From contig OZ245730.1 in NCBI GenBank assembly GCA_965227145.1, positions 496,001-560,000 on the forward strand: DNA of 64,000 bases. The letters run 5' to 3'. Source of the DNA: JACKAQ01 sp965227145 (GTDB lineage: Bacteria > Calditrichota > Calditrichia > RBG-13-44-9 > J075). The translations under genes and the position numbers were made by a program. Of this stretch, positions 8,180 to 15,359 are shown piece after piece; within the stretch, counting starts at the first letter, position 1, and every line of letters starts with the position of its first letter. The notes under the pieces are model-generated. The model saw only the letters and a list, made by a program, of their open reading frames with translations, did no database searches and had not been told where the DNA came from.

Positions 8180-9103
8180 ATGAAAAATGGACTATATATG
8201 GATTCAGAACATATTTTAATAAAAGGGGACACCCTTAAAAATTTAAAAAAAATCGAATCGGACAAATTCGATTTAACAATCACGTCTCCACCTTACAACA
8301 TTGGTAAGGCATATGAAACCAAAATGTCAATTGAAAAATACTTAGAGCTCCAGGAAGAGGTGATTGCGGAGCTGGTTAGAGTTACGTCGAGCCGAGGTAG
8401 CATTTGCTGGCAGGTTGGTAATTATGTGGATAATGGTGAAATTTTTCCTTTAGATATTTACTACTATCAAATTTTCAAAAAGCTAAATCTAAAGTTAAGA
8501 AATAGGATAATCTGGCACTTTGGACACGGGCTGCATGCGTCTAACCGATTTTCGGGTAGATACGAAACTATTTTGTGGTTTACAAAAACTGATAACTATA
8601 TTTTTAACCTTGATGACGTTAGAATCCCCTCTAAATACCCCGGAAAAAGACACTTTAAGGGCCCAAACAAAGGCAAGCCATCTGGTAACCCAAAGGGTAA
8701 AAACCCTTCGGATATATGGGAAATCATTATGGGCGACTGGGAAAAGGGGCTTTGGGATATTCCTAACGTAAAATCAAATCATCCTGAGAAAACGTCTCAC
8801 CCCTGCCAGTATCCGGTTGAGCTAATTGAAAGATGCATATTAGCTCTAACTAATAACGACAGCTGGGTTTTAGATCCATATGTAGGGGTAGGATCGACGG
8901 CAATAGCAGCGATCAAAAACGGGCGTAGTGTAGTCGGGATTGACAAAGAAGAAAATTATATAAAAATTGCCAACGAGCGAATTCGGGACTTCAAAGTTGG
9001 AAAACTTAGACTAAGACCTATCAATAAGCCCATACACAAGCCAAGCCCAAATGACAAAGTTGCGCGAATTCCGGACGAATGGAATATAGGTAACCCAAAA
9101 TGA
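8180..9103 (+). CDS. DNA methyltransferase, beta-class (probably N4-cytosine)
   Basis: Motif IV TSPPYN occurs near the N-terminus and motif I (DPYVGVGSTAIAAI, then VVGIDKEENYI) near the C-terminus, the order of beta-class amino-methyltransferases. SPPY rather than DPPY favours N4-cytosine methylation, although some N6-adenine enzymes also use it. HPCQYPVELIERCILAL is typical of the family. The partner is the BglII-like nuclease, coupled by an ATGA overlap, so this enzyme should protect the same site. I chose ATG 8180, with a GGAG upstream; GTG 8162 and ATG 8198 are alternatives. Length (about 308 residues) is normal. Confidence 0.85.
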   Translation: MKNGLYMDSEHILIKGDTLKNLKKIESDKFDLTITSPPYNIGKAYETKMSIEKYLELQEEVIAELVRVTSSRGSICWQVGNYVDNGEIFPLDIYYYQIFKKLNLKLRNRIIWHFGHGLHASNRFSGRYETILWFTKTDNYIFNLDDVRIPSKYPGKRHFKGPNKGKPSGNPKGKNPSDIWEIIMGDWEKGLWDIPNVKSNHPEKTSHPCQYPVELIERCILALTNNDSWVLDPYVGVGSTAIAAIKNGRSVVGIDKEENYIKIANERIRDFKVGKLRLRPINKPIHKPSPNDKVARIPDEWNIGNPK

Positions 9104-9714
9104 GAATATCCCAAAAGTATTCACACCTGAACGGCGAGGAGTTTCTGATTGTGCATCACAACGACATTTATCAAGAAATAAAGGATGTCGTTAGTTCGAT
9201 AGATGCTAATGTGTATAGGACAAAGGTTAGCCAGGAAAAGAGATCGCCTGGTAAGCTACTTTATAGCCCGGTTGATATCAACCAAGCTCTAAAGGAAGAG
9301 TTTGCAAGTAGAGGTTGGAACGAATCAAGGTATTCCTACTACATAACGCTTAACAGGCAACTCATGGAAGAAAGCCTGAAGATGGATATACAGGAACAAC
9401 GGAAGTTCTTCATTGAAAATGGTGACGCCGAGCCGATTTACTCATACAATCAAACAGACTTTCTTAAGGACCTGATCGCAATAGAAGTTCAGTTTGGTAA
9501 ATACGCGTTTGTCGCGTATGATCTATTTGTTAAGCATATGCTATTTTTTTCCGGCGGAAAAATTAATCTGGGAGTAGAAATTCTACCAACCAAGGTAATG
9601 CAGAGAGAAATGTCATCCGGAATTGCCTATTTCGAAGGCGAGGTCTATAACGTAATGCGTCAAGGAAGAACAAGCCCCCCCGTTCCTTTACTCATATTAG
9701 GGATTGAACCGTAG
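9100..9714 (+). CDS. BglII-like type II restriction endonuclease
   Basis: This 204-residue protein resembles the BglII/BstYI endonuclease family. QTDFLKDLIAIEVQFGKYAF matches the catalytic block of BglII (acidic residue, then ExQ), FVKHMLFFSGGKINLGVEILPTK matches the following segment, and SPGKLLYSPVDINQALKEEF matches an upstream block. It would cleave double-stranded DNA at a short palindrome containing GATC-type core bases if it follows its relatives; the site cannot be read from sequence. It is coupled to the methyltransferase (ATGA) and is part of the AT-rich island. I recall the relationship from the BglII sequence and have not aligned it. Confidence 0.75.
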   Translation: MRISQKYSHLNGEEFLIVHHNDIYQEIKDVVSSIDANVYRTKVSQEKRSPGKLLYSPVDINQALKEEFASRGWNESRYSYYITLNRQLMEESLKMDIQEQRKFFIENGDAEPIYSYNQTDFLKDLIAIEVQFGKYAFVAYDLFVKHMLFFSGGKINLGVEILPTKVMQREMSSGIAYFEGEVYNVMRQGRTSPPVPLLILGIEP

Positions 9715-9926
9715 GTAAGCCATTCAGCATTCATAAAGGAATATCGGTCGTAGAAAGCTGCTTTATAAAAAATTGACACTCGCCTATTGCTTTCGTCATC
9801 AATCAGGCCGCTCCACATGAAATATTCCGTTTTTTTCCATCCGTCAGGAAGTTGTGTTTGGCAGAAGAGCGGGTCACCCGCCATCTGCTCGCCGAATACT
9901 ATGTTGGTGGAATCCGGTTTTTCCAC
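9660..9926 (-). CDS. Possible small reverse-strand protein at the island's right edge
   Basis: This is an 88-codon reading frame with a protein-like composition (many aromatics, KTEYFMWSGLIDDES). It starts at a GTG and overlaps the 3' end of the nuclease gene by 55 bases. The open frame continues upstream through YSKAGIKCSN before a stop, so it could be the remnant of a longer lipoprotein or protein that lost its start. I recognise no family. The remainder of the gap to 10055 holds nothing I can identify. It may be a relic carried with the restriction island. Confidence 0.3.
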   Translation of the reverse strand: MEKPDSTNIVFGEQMAGDPLFCQTQLPDGWKKTEYFMWSGLIDDESNRRVSIFYKAAFYDRYSFMNAEWLTYGSIPNMSKGTGGLVLP

Positions 9927-10055
9927 ATTGGAGCACTTTATACCTGCTTTAGAATAGAAAATGGATGGTTACCTGGCATACAAAGTTGTGTATAAGCACG
10001 TTCTCAATTTATTCTGAACCTCACTTCATAAAACCCCTCCATATCTGCCTTATGT

Positions 10056-10074
10056 TTCTCCTAAAAAAGGAGAA
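10056..10074 (+). promoter_or_regulatory. Hairpin that sequesters the ribosome site of the next gene
   Basis: TTCTCCT (10056-10062) pairs perfectly with AGGAGAA (10068-10074) over a loop of five A. The AAGGAG of the right arm is the ribosome binding site of the gene starting at 10078. The structure could hold back translation or, less likely, be part of a terminator. Confidence 0.5.
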
Positions 10075-10077
10075 GCC

Positions 10078-10368
10078 ATGGATTTACAACAAATTTTCGT
10101 TCAGCTGATCGGGTTACTGTCGCTGATCGTGGGCAATACGCTTGCCGACGAGATCAGCGAGGAAACGCGGGCGTTGCTCCAGCAGGTCGTTCCTAACGTT
10201 TACTCGGCGACCAAGTTTGCGCTGCCGCCCATCGTGATCAAGACACCAAACGTCATCGACGACGCCGGCAATATGGAGGTCTCGGAGATCTGCGAGGTGA
10301 TTGCCGCGAAGTATGGGCTGGAGCTGAATCCGGAAAACGTCAACCTGAAGCTGCTGTTCAAAAAGTGA
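10078..10368 (+). CDS. Phage protein of unknown function upstream of the lysis genes
   Basis: This 96-residue protein has a hydrophobic N-terminal stretch (IFVQLIGLLSLIVGNTLA) that could be a membrane anchor or signal-like segment, followed by a soluble part. I recognise no family. The strong AAGGAG site before ATG 10078 lies in a hairpin. The stop overlaps the next start (GTGA), linking it to the M15 peptidase; a lysis accessory role such as antiholin is conceivable but unproven. Confidence 0.65.
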   Translation: MDLQQIFVQLIGLLSLIVGNTLADEISEETRALLQQVVPNVYSATKFALPPIVIKTPNVIDDAGNMEVSEICEVIAAKYGLELNPENVNLKLLFKK

Positions 10369-10775
10369 CGGGCAGCTTCCACGACCGAAGCCCGGCAGAC
10401 GCGCGCGGCTATTTGCTCTCCGAGTATGGCTACGGCTTCCATCTTGGGGAGCACTTCAACCTGGGCGAGCTTGCCTCGCGGGACGGGGCGGATTTTGTGA
10501 TCGTTCACCCGGACCTGGTCTGGCTGCTCGAGGCGATACGGGCGGAGTTTGGCGTAATCCACATAAACAGTGGCTACCGGACGCCCATGCACAACGCCCG
10601 AATCGGCGGGAAGCCGTGCAGCTACCACATTATGGGCATGGCGGCGGATATCGTTTCCCGGCGGGCAAAGCCCTCCGATGTTGGCAGGTTTGCCGAAAGC
10701 CTGGGCGCCGGCGGGGTCGGCATTTATGCATCATTTACCCACGTGGATGTGGGCAAATCATTCAGGAGGTGGTGA
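10365..10775 (+). CDS. M15-family peptidase, probable endolysin
   Basis: This 136-residue protein matches the M15A D-Ala-D-Ala carboxypeptidase/endolysin fold. NSGYRTPMHNARIGG is followed by SYHIMGMAADI, which supplies the first zinc ligands (His and Asp), and THVDVG supplies the last histidine. It lacks a signal peptide, as expected of an endolysin released by a holin. GTG 10365 overlaps the stop of the previous gene. It would cut cross-links in the host peptidoglycan at the end of infection. The length is typical of the minimal phage form. Confidence 0.85.
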   Translation: MTGSFHDRSPADARGYLLSEYGYGFHLGEHFNLGELASRDGADFVIVHPDLVWLLEAIRAEFGVIHINSGYRTPMHNARIGGKPCSYHIMGMAADIVSRRAKPSDVGRFAESLGAGGVGIYASFTHVDVGKSFRRW

Positions 10776-10776
10776 C

Positions 10777-10935
10777 ATGTTCAAAAAAGTCTGGTCGGCA
10801 GCCAAGTGGCTGTATAATAACATCGAGGAGATCAAGGAGATCATCGAGCTTTTGAAAAATAGCCCGAAGGCGAAGATCGCGGTTGCCCGGCTGGCCCACG
10901 AGATCCGCAAGGAGCAGGAAGGGAGCCAGGCGTAA
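10777..10935 (+). CDS. 52-residue phage protein of the lysis block
   Basis: This small helical, basic protein begins at ATG 10777 after a strong AGGAGGTGG site and ends in a TAATG overlap with the holin-like gene. It lacks a hydrophobic segment long enough to span a membrane. I recognise no family. Its position between endolysin and holin-like gene suggests a lysis accessory, by position only. Confidence 0.65.
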   Translation: MFKKVWSAAKWLYNNIEEIKEIIELLKNSPKAKIAVARLAHEIRKEQEGSQA

Positions 10936-11255
10936 TGCAGGAGGCGCTGAACATTGCCGCAGAGCAGGCGCCGACCCTGTTTGTGCTGGTTTTTCTGGTG
11001 GTGATCTTCATTTTGTCCACCCGAAAAACCACAAAGTCGTTCCTGGAGCACCTGGACCATAAGGACATCCGGACCGAGCAGATGGTGGATAAAATGGCGG
11101 AAACGGTCGAGCGAAACACCGACAAGATGAACGCCGCCATCGAGAAAAACACCGACAAGATCAACTCGGCGCTGGAGCGGAATACCGAGATGCTCACGCA
11201 TGTGCGGATAGTCCTGGACACCAAAAAGCAAAGTGGGAGAAATGAGCAAGCATAA
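10935..11255 (+). CDS. Single-span membrane protein, holin-like
   Basis: This is a 106-residue protein with one strong membrane segment near residues 14-28 (TLFVLVFLVVIFIL). A long charged coiled coil with the repeated pattern VERNTDKMNAAIEKNTDKIN follows. This layout resembles BhlA/UviB-type holins, which have one N-terminal span and a charged tail. A holin opens the inner membrane so that the endolysin can escape. It could also be another membrane-anchored structural protein. Tight coupling with the endolysin block favours the holin call. Confidence 0.55.
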   Translation: MQEALNIAAEQAPTLFVLVFLVVIFILSTRKTTKSFLEHLDHKDIRTEQMVDKMAETVERNTDKMNAAIEKNTDKINSALERNTEMLTHVRIVLDTKKQSGRNEQA

Positions 11256-11772
11256 CCTGAAGTATGTCTCGCCGCACGAGATCACGCCGTATTATAACAA
11301 CCCGCGAAACAACGACGCGGCGGTCCCGAAGGTGGCGGAATCGATACAGGCTTACGGATTCCAGCAGCCCATTCTGGTGGATGAAAATATGGAGATCCTC
11401 GCCGGCCACACCCGCTGGAAGGCGGCGCTGGTCCTGAATTTGGAGAAGGTGCCGGTGGTGGTTTCGCATGGGCTGGACGAGAAGCAAAAGCGCGCCTACC
11501 GGATCGCGGATAACCGCTTTGGCGAGCTGGTGGACTGGGATTTCCAGAAGCTGTTTGTGGAGCTGAAGGACCTGGACGGGATGCCGGTGGGCTTTACAGC
11601 GGAGGAGCTGGAGGCGAAAATCGGCGGGGAGAACGATCCTTTTGACGACAAGGGCATCTCGGATATGAGCCAGTATGGCGTGATCATCATTTGCGACGAC
11701 GCGGCGCATCAGGAGAAAGTTTACACGGATCTGTCCGACGCCGGCTATACCTGCAAGGTGGTGGTGACATGA
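11242..11772 (+). CDS. ParB/Srx-fold domain protein
   Basis: This 176-residue protein has the ParB-like N-terminal domain at residues about 5-95: ITPYYNNPRNNDAAVPKVAESI, GFQQPILVD and ILAGHTRWKAAL, with the GHTR nucleotide-binding motif, then AYRIADNRFGEL. Stand-alone ParB-fold proteins of phages are often found beside DNA-modification genes and may act as nucleotidase, CTPase or DNA-guiding factors. I chose ATG 11242 (GGGAGA site) over GTG 11233. It overlaps the holin-like gene by 14 bases and the ATPase gene by ATGA. I infer that it works with the next two or three genes. Confidence 0.8.
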   Translation: MSKHNLKYVSPHEITPYYNNPRNNDAAVPKVAESIQAYGFQQPILVDENMEILAGHTRWKAALVLNLEKVPVVVSHGLDEKQKRAYRIADNRFGELVDWDFQKLFVELKDLDGMPVGFTAEELEAKIGGENDPFDDKGISDMSQYGVIIICDDAAHQEKVYTDLSDAGYTCKVVVT

Positions 11773-12464
11773 TTATCCAGGTGCGCAACAAAACGAAGAA
11801 TTTCAACGGCTACCGGGCGGCGCGGGTTAAGTCCCTGTTCAACGCTGAGCGCGGCGATACTTTCGAGCTGGACGCCAACCTGCCCATTGAAGACCTGGAC
11901 TGGCAGATCGGGCTGGTCGTTGGCGGCAGCGGGTCGGGCAAAACCTCCATCGGGCGGGCGCTATTTGGCGGCGGGAAGCTGGTCGATTTGTATGCCGGCT
12001 GGGATCCGGATTTGCCGATCGTTGAGGCGATTTCTCCGGAAAGCGATTTCGACACGATCACCGGCGCTTTGGCGAACGTCGGGCTGGGCGATGTGCCCAG
12101 CTGGCTGCGACCGTTTCATGCATTGAGTAACGGGCAGCAGTTCCGGGCGGGGCTGGCTCGGGTGATTGTCGAGGCGCCGGATCAGGCGGTGATCGATGAA
12201 TTTACGTCGGTGGTGGATCGCCAGATCGCCAAAATCGGCGCGATGGCGTTTGCCAAGGGCTGGCGCAGAAACAAGGGAAAGCAGATTGTTTTGCTCTCCT
12301 GCCACTACGATATCGTTGAGTGGCTGCAGCCGGACTGGGTATTTGATACCGGCGCCGGCGAGCTTAAAAAAAAAGCCAAATCGGGGAGCGCCCCAGCTTC
12401 GAGCTGGAAGTTTGGAAGGTCAACGGCGCTTACTGGAAGCTTTTTAAGGAGCATTACTATTTAG
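11769..12464 (+). CDS. ABC-type ATPase domain, N-terminal part of an ATPase-GNAT protein
   Basis: Residues 1-202 form an ABC-type ATPase: Walker A GGSGSGKT at 52-59, signature LSNGQQ near 119, Walker B AVIDEF near 140-145, and H-loop SCHYD near 178. There is no membrane domain, so it is a soluble ABC ATPase. After residue 202 the frame runs through an A9 run (12366-12374) and decays into about 29 residues without protein character before stopping at 12464. In the -1 frame the coding sequence continues at once into a GNAT domain (to 12886). A full product of about 372 residues would arise by a -1 shift or if the true run had ten A. Coupled to the ParB gene by ATGA. Confidence 0.8.
   Translation: MIIQVRNKTKNFNGYRAARVKSLFNAERGDTFELDANLPIEDLDWQIGLVVGGSGSGKTSIGRALFGGGKLVDLYAGWDPDLPIVEAISPESDFDTITGALANVGLGDVPSWLRPFHALSNGQQFRAGLARVIVEAPDQAVIDEFTSVVDRQIAKIGAMAFAKGWRRNKGKQIVLLSCHYDIVEWLQPDWVFDTGAGELKKKAKSGSAPASSWKFGRSTALTGSFLRSITI
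12366..12374 (+). other. A9 slippery run: candidate -1 frameshift site
   Basis: Nine A at 12366-12374 are read AAA AAA AAA in the ATPase frame, so the heptamer A AAA AAA is in the right phase for -1 slippage. The -1 frame is stopped just before the run (TAA at 12365-12367) and open through the GNAT domain afterwards. A homopolymer length error in the assembly (nine instead of ten A) would look identical. Confidence 0.55.
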
Positions 12465-12472
12465 ACCTGCCC

Positions 12473-12886
12473 ATGCCGCCGGCGTCGGAGTATTTCGTTG
12501 GGACGGTGGACGGCGAGCTGGTGTCGCACCTGGCGGTTCAGCCGTTTTTCACCGCCAACGCCTACCGGGCGACCCGGCTGGTGGTCATGCCTGAGTGGCA
12601 GGGCGCCGGCGTCGGGACGAAGTTTCTGGAGTATGTTTGCGAGCTGCACAAGCAGGGCTTGGGTCGCTGCGAGAGAAGGCTTCCGACCCTGTTTCACACC
12701 AGCCACCCGCAGCTGATCGGCTACCTGAAGCGCAGCCGGAAGTGGGTGCTGAAGTCCCAGCAGATTTTTGGCGGAAACAAGGCAAAGAGCGCAAGAAGCC
12801 TGACCAAAGCCGGCTCGAAAATCACCTCCGGCTATGGCGGGCACTTCCGGGCGGTGCAGGGATTCAAATACATTGGAGAAAAATGA
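12473..12886 (+). CDS. GNAT acyltransferase domain (Mom-like?), C-terminal part of the ATPase-GNAT protein
   Basis: This frame carries a GNAT fold: strand and dyad YFVGTVDGELVSHLAVQPF, then RLVVMPEWQGAGVGTKFL with the acyl-CoA loop Q-GAGVG. Coding evidence begins about 100 bases before ATG 12473: from 12374 the same frame reads RPSFELEVWKVNGAYW and KLFKEHYYLDLPMPP, with no start codon of its own until 12473. It is therefore best seen as the second half of the ATPase protein. The HYY segment and the ABC-ATPase and ParB neighbours recall Mom, the GNAT-fold enzyme that modifies adenine in phage Mu; that link is my inference. The C-terminal ITSGYGGHFR region is unlike ordinary small acetyltransferases. 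Confidence 0.7.
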   Translation: MPPASEYFVGTVDGELVSHLAVQPFFTANAYRATRLVVMPEWQGAGVGTKFLEYVCELHKQGLGRCERRLPTLFHTSHPQLIGYLKRSRKWVLKSQQIFGGNKAKSARSLTKAGSKITSGYGGHFRAVQGFKYIGEK

Positions 12887-13575
12887 TCGGCGTAATGACA
12901 GAGCAGGATGCAACAAGCCTTTTTGAGTCCCGAAAGGCAGCAAAGCCCTTCCGGGTCTTCATCAGCGGGCAGAAGTTTTTCGGGCAGGAAGTCCTGCAGC
13001 TTTGCCTGAATTTTGGCTTTGATGTCGCCGGCGTTTGCTGCCCGGTGGGCGACAAGTACCTGGGCAGGCTGGCAGCGCTGAACGGTATCCCCGTGATGCC
13101 ATCGGGAAGCCTGACGGCGGAGACCATGCCCGACCGGGTCGATCTGGGCATTGCGGCGCATTCGTTTGACTACATCGGCAGGCGGACGAGATACCGGGCG
13201 AGGCTCGGCTGGATCGGCTATCACCCCAGCCTGTTGCCGCGGCACCGGGGGCGCTCGAGCATCGAGTGGGCGTTGCGGATGCGGGATATCGTCACCGGCG
13301 GGACCATTTACTGGCTGAACGACGGGATCGACCGCGGCGATATCGAGCGGCAGGGCTGGATCTGGCTGGATCACTCCAGGACTGCAGCCGAGGTTTGGCG
13401 GGGCGAGCTGCTCCCGCTGGGGCTTCGCTTGATGGGCGAGGCGCTTTCTGATATTTCCCGCGGCGTGGTCAACCGGCAGCCGCAGGATAACCGATTTTCA
13501 ACCTTTGAGCCTTCGCTGGAGGGCATCAGGGATATCTACAAACCCGATATGTTAATGCTTACAGATGGCAGATAA
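12883..13575 (+). CDS. Formyltransferase-fold protein (GART/Fmt/ArnA-like)
   Basis: This 230-residue protein has the formyltransferase core: VFISGQKFFGQEVL at the N-terminus, YHPSLLPRHRGRSSIEWAL in the active-site loop, and GGTIYWLNDGIDRGDI with the catalytic-type aspartate. Canonical enzymes have NIHxSLLP; here the asparagine position is glycine (GYHPSLLP) while the histidine is kept. Family members move a formyl group from 10-formyl-tetrahydrofolate to an amine. It begins at ATG 12883 (GGAGAA site, ATGA overlap with the GNAT frame) and ends next to the GTG of terS. Its operon suggests an amine on DNA or on a nucleotide as substrate, which is inference. Confidence 0.8.
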   Translation: MIGVMTEQDATSLFESRKAAKPFRVFISGQKFFGQEVLQLCLNFGFDVAGVCCPVGDKYLGRLAALNGIPVMPSGSLTAETMPDRVDLGIAAHSFDYIGRRTRYRARLGWIGYHPSLLPRHRGRSSIEWALRMRDIVTGGTIYWLNDGIDRGDIERQGWIWLDHSRTAAEVWRGELLPLGLRLMGEALSDISRGVVNRQPQDNRFSTFEPSLEGIRDIYKPDMLMLTDGR

Positions 13576-14013
13576 GTGGCACGCAGTAAATACAACGAGG
13601 ATTTCCCGCTATTGGCGGAAGGCTACGCGCGGGAGGGGCTCAACGATGAACAAATCGCGGCGAAGTTGGGAATTTCAAAGCCAACTTTTTATGAGTATCA
13701 AAAGCGCTATCCAGACTTTTTTAACTCCATAAAAAGGGGTAAGGCGCCGGTTGATACCGAGGTCGAGAATTCGCTGCTGCGGAACGCGCTTGGCTTTGAG
13801 TATGAGGAAACAACCCAGGAAATCAGGATCATCAATGGCAAAGAATATAAAACTATCCGGAAAACGAAAAAGTTTGTTGTGCCCAGCACGACTGCCCAGA
13901 TCTTCTGGCTTAAGAACCGCAAGCCCCACAGGTGGCGGGATAAGCAGGAAATTCTTATTGGCAATGATGTTGATATCAACGTTTCTTTGCGGGAAACCGA
14001 TGCCGACGATTAA
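13576..14013 (+). CDS. terS: Terminase small subunit
   Basis: This 145-residue protein has an N-terminal helix-turn-helix (LNDEQIAAKLGISKPTFYEYQ, about residues 20-42) and a helical C-terminal region, the usual build of small terminases that recognise the packaging site. It starts at GTG 13576, directly after the stop of the formyltransferase gene, and overlaps the large subunit by 14 bases. The family call rests on the fold and on the position before terL. Confidence 0.8.
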   Translation: MARSKYNEDFPLLAEGYAREGLNDEQIAAKLGISKPTFYEYQKRYPDFFNSIKRGKAPVDTEVENSLLRNALGFEYEETTQEIRIINGKEYKTIRKTKKFVVPSTTAQIFWLKNRKPHRWRDKQEILIGNDVDINVSLRETDADD

Positions 14014-15211
14014 TGTCACTATCGACCCTGCCGTTTTTAACGCCACCTACCTGCCTTACCTGGATTATACCGGCAAGCGCTTTGAGGTGCTTTACGGCGG
14101 CGCAGGCTCGGGCAAGTCCGTGTTTATTGCCCAGCGCAAGGTTTACCACCACCTGAAGTATAAGGGGCGGAAAACGCTGGTTATCCGGAAGGTCGGGCGG
14201 ACGCTGCGGCACTCGGTTTTTTCGGAGGTCGCCGGCGTTATCAGCAGCTGGAACCTCGGGCAGATTTTCCAGGTGAACAAGTCCGATCTGGAGATCCATA
14301 ACCGCGTGAACGGTAACCAATTTATTTTCAGCGGGTTAGATGATGTTGAAAAGATGAAGTCCATCGCGGGGATCACCGATATCTGGATTGAGGAAGCCAG
14401 CGAGATCAGCGAGGACGATTTCAAGCAGCTGAACCTGCGGCTTCGCGGCGCATCCAAGGCGATGAAGCAGATCACCCTTTCGTTCAACCCGGTTTCGGCG
14501 CTGTCCTGGCTGAAGAAGCGCTTTTTTGACCGGCGGGACGAGAATGTTCTGAAACTCAAAACGACCTACATCGACAACCGTTTTCTGGATCCGGACGACG
14601 TGGCGGAGATCGAGGCGCTGAAGGAAATCGATCCGGTGTATTGGCGGATTTACGGCTTGGGCGAGTGGGGCGTGCTGGGCGACCTGGTTTATACCAACTG
14701 GGAAATCCGGGATTTTGACCCGGATCTGAAGCTTTTCCCGCGGCAGTATAACGGGCTGGACTGGGGCTTTAACGATCCCGCGGCTGCGATCAAGGTGGCT
14801 TTCAAGGATGCGGAAATTTATGTCCTGAACGAGCTGTATGTGAAGGGCATGGACAACAGCGAGCTGATGGCGGAGGCGCCGGCGGTGTTCAGCAAGGCGG
14901 GCGATTCGATTATCGCGGACAGCTCGGAGCCGGCGCGAATCAAGGAGTGGAAAAAGAACGGCTGGAAAATCCGGGGCGCGAAAAAGGGCAAGGACTCGGT
15001 GTCCTTCGGCATCGATTTTGTGCGGCGCCACAGGGTGATCATCCATCCAACCTGCCAGAGTTTTATCAACGAAATCCAGGCGTATTGCTACCGGAAGGAT
15101 AAGGACGGCAACACGCTGGAGGAGCCGGTCGATTTTAACAACCATTTGATGGATGCGCTCCGCTATGCCCTGGAGCCGATTGCCCACGAAAGACAACTGA
15201 GGTTTGCCTGA
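14000..15211 (+). CDS. terL: Terminase large subunit (PBSX-like)
   Basis: This is a 403-residue packaging motor. The ATPase domain has Walker A YGGAGSGKS near residues 32-40 and Walker B DIWIEEASE near 127-136. The RNase H-like nuclease has GLDWGFNDPAA near 253-263 and a late acidic motif HLMDALRYAL near 380. It pumps DNA into proheads and cuts concatemers. ATG 14000 lies inside the end of terS (overlap of 14 bases); longer in-frame starts lie fully within terS. It is followed by an odd hairpin-rich spacer rather than directly by the portal gene. Confidence 0.92.
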   Translation: MPTINVTIDPAVFNATYLPYLDYTGKRFEVLYGGAGSGKSVFIAQRKVYHHLKYKGRKTLVIRKVGRTLRHSVFSEVAGVISSWNLGQIFQVNKSDLEIHNRVNGNQFIFSGLDDVEKMKSIAGITDIWIEEASEISEDDFKQLNLRLRGASKAMKQITLSFNPVSALSWLKKRFFDRRDENVLKLKTTYIDNRFLDPDDVAEIEALKEIDPVYWRIYGLGEWGVLGDLVYTNWEIRDFDPDLKLFPRQYNGLDWGFNDPAAAIKVAFKDAEIYVLNELYVKGMDNSELMAEAPAVFSKAGDSIIADSSEPARIKEWKKNGWKIRGAKKGKDSVSFGIDFVRRHRVIIHPTCQSFINEIQAYCYRKDKDGNTLEEPVDFNNHLMDALRYALEPIAHERQLRFA

Positions 15212-15216
15212 TGTTT

Positions 15217-15242
15217 GCACTTTTTGCTTGACCAAAAAGTGC
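15217..15242 (+). terminator. Perfect 10-bp hairpin after terL
   Basis: GCACTTTTTG (15217-15226) and CAAAAAGTGC (15233-15242) form a perfect 10-bp stem over a 6-base loop, starting 6 bases after the terL stop. There is no clean T run after it, so it may be a processing or attenuation structure, or part of a mobile repeat, rather than a simple terminator. Confidence 0.45.
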
Positions 15243-15254
15243 GCAAAAAGTCAA

Positions 15255-15298
15255 GACGATTTTAAACTCGCCATCCTGGCTCGAACAGTAAAATCGTC
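15255..15298 (+). repeat. Second inverted repeat in the terL-portal spacer
   Basis: GACGATTTTA (15255-15264) and TAAAATCGTC (15289-15298) are perfect inverted repeats 24 bases apart. With the hairpin at 15217-15242 they fill most of the 148-base spacer between terL and the portal gene. Such a spacer is unusual inside a packed late operon. Confidence 0.5.
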
Positions 15299-15359
15299 GG
15301 GTGCATCCCTGCAAGAGGGGAAAAGACAAAAGATTAAAGATGAAAGATGGGATTGAAAA

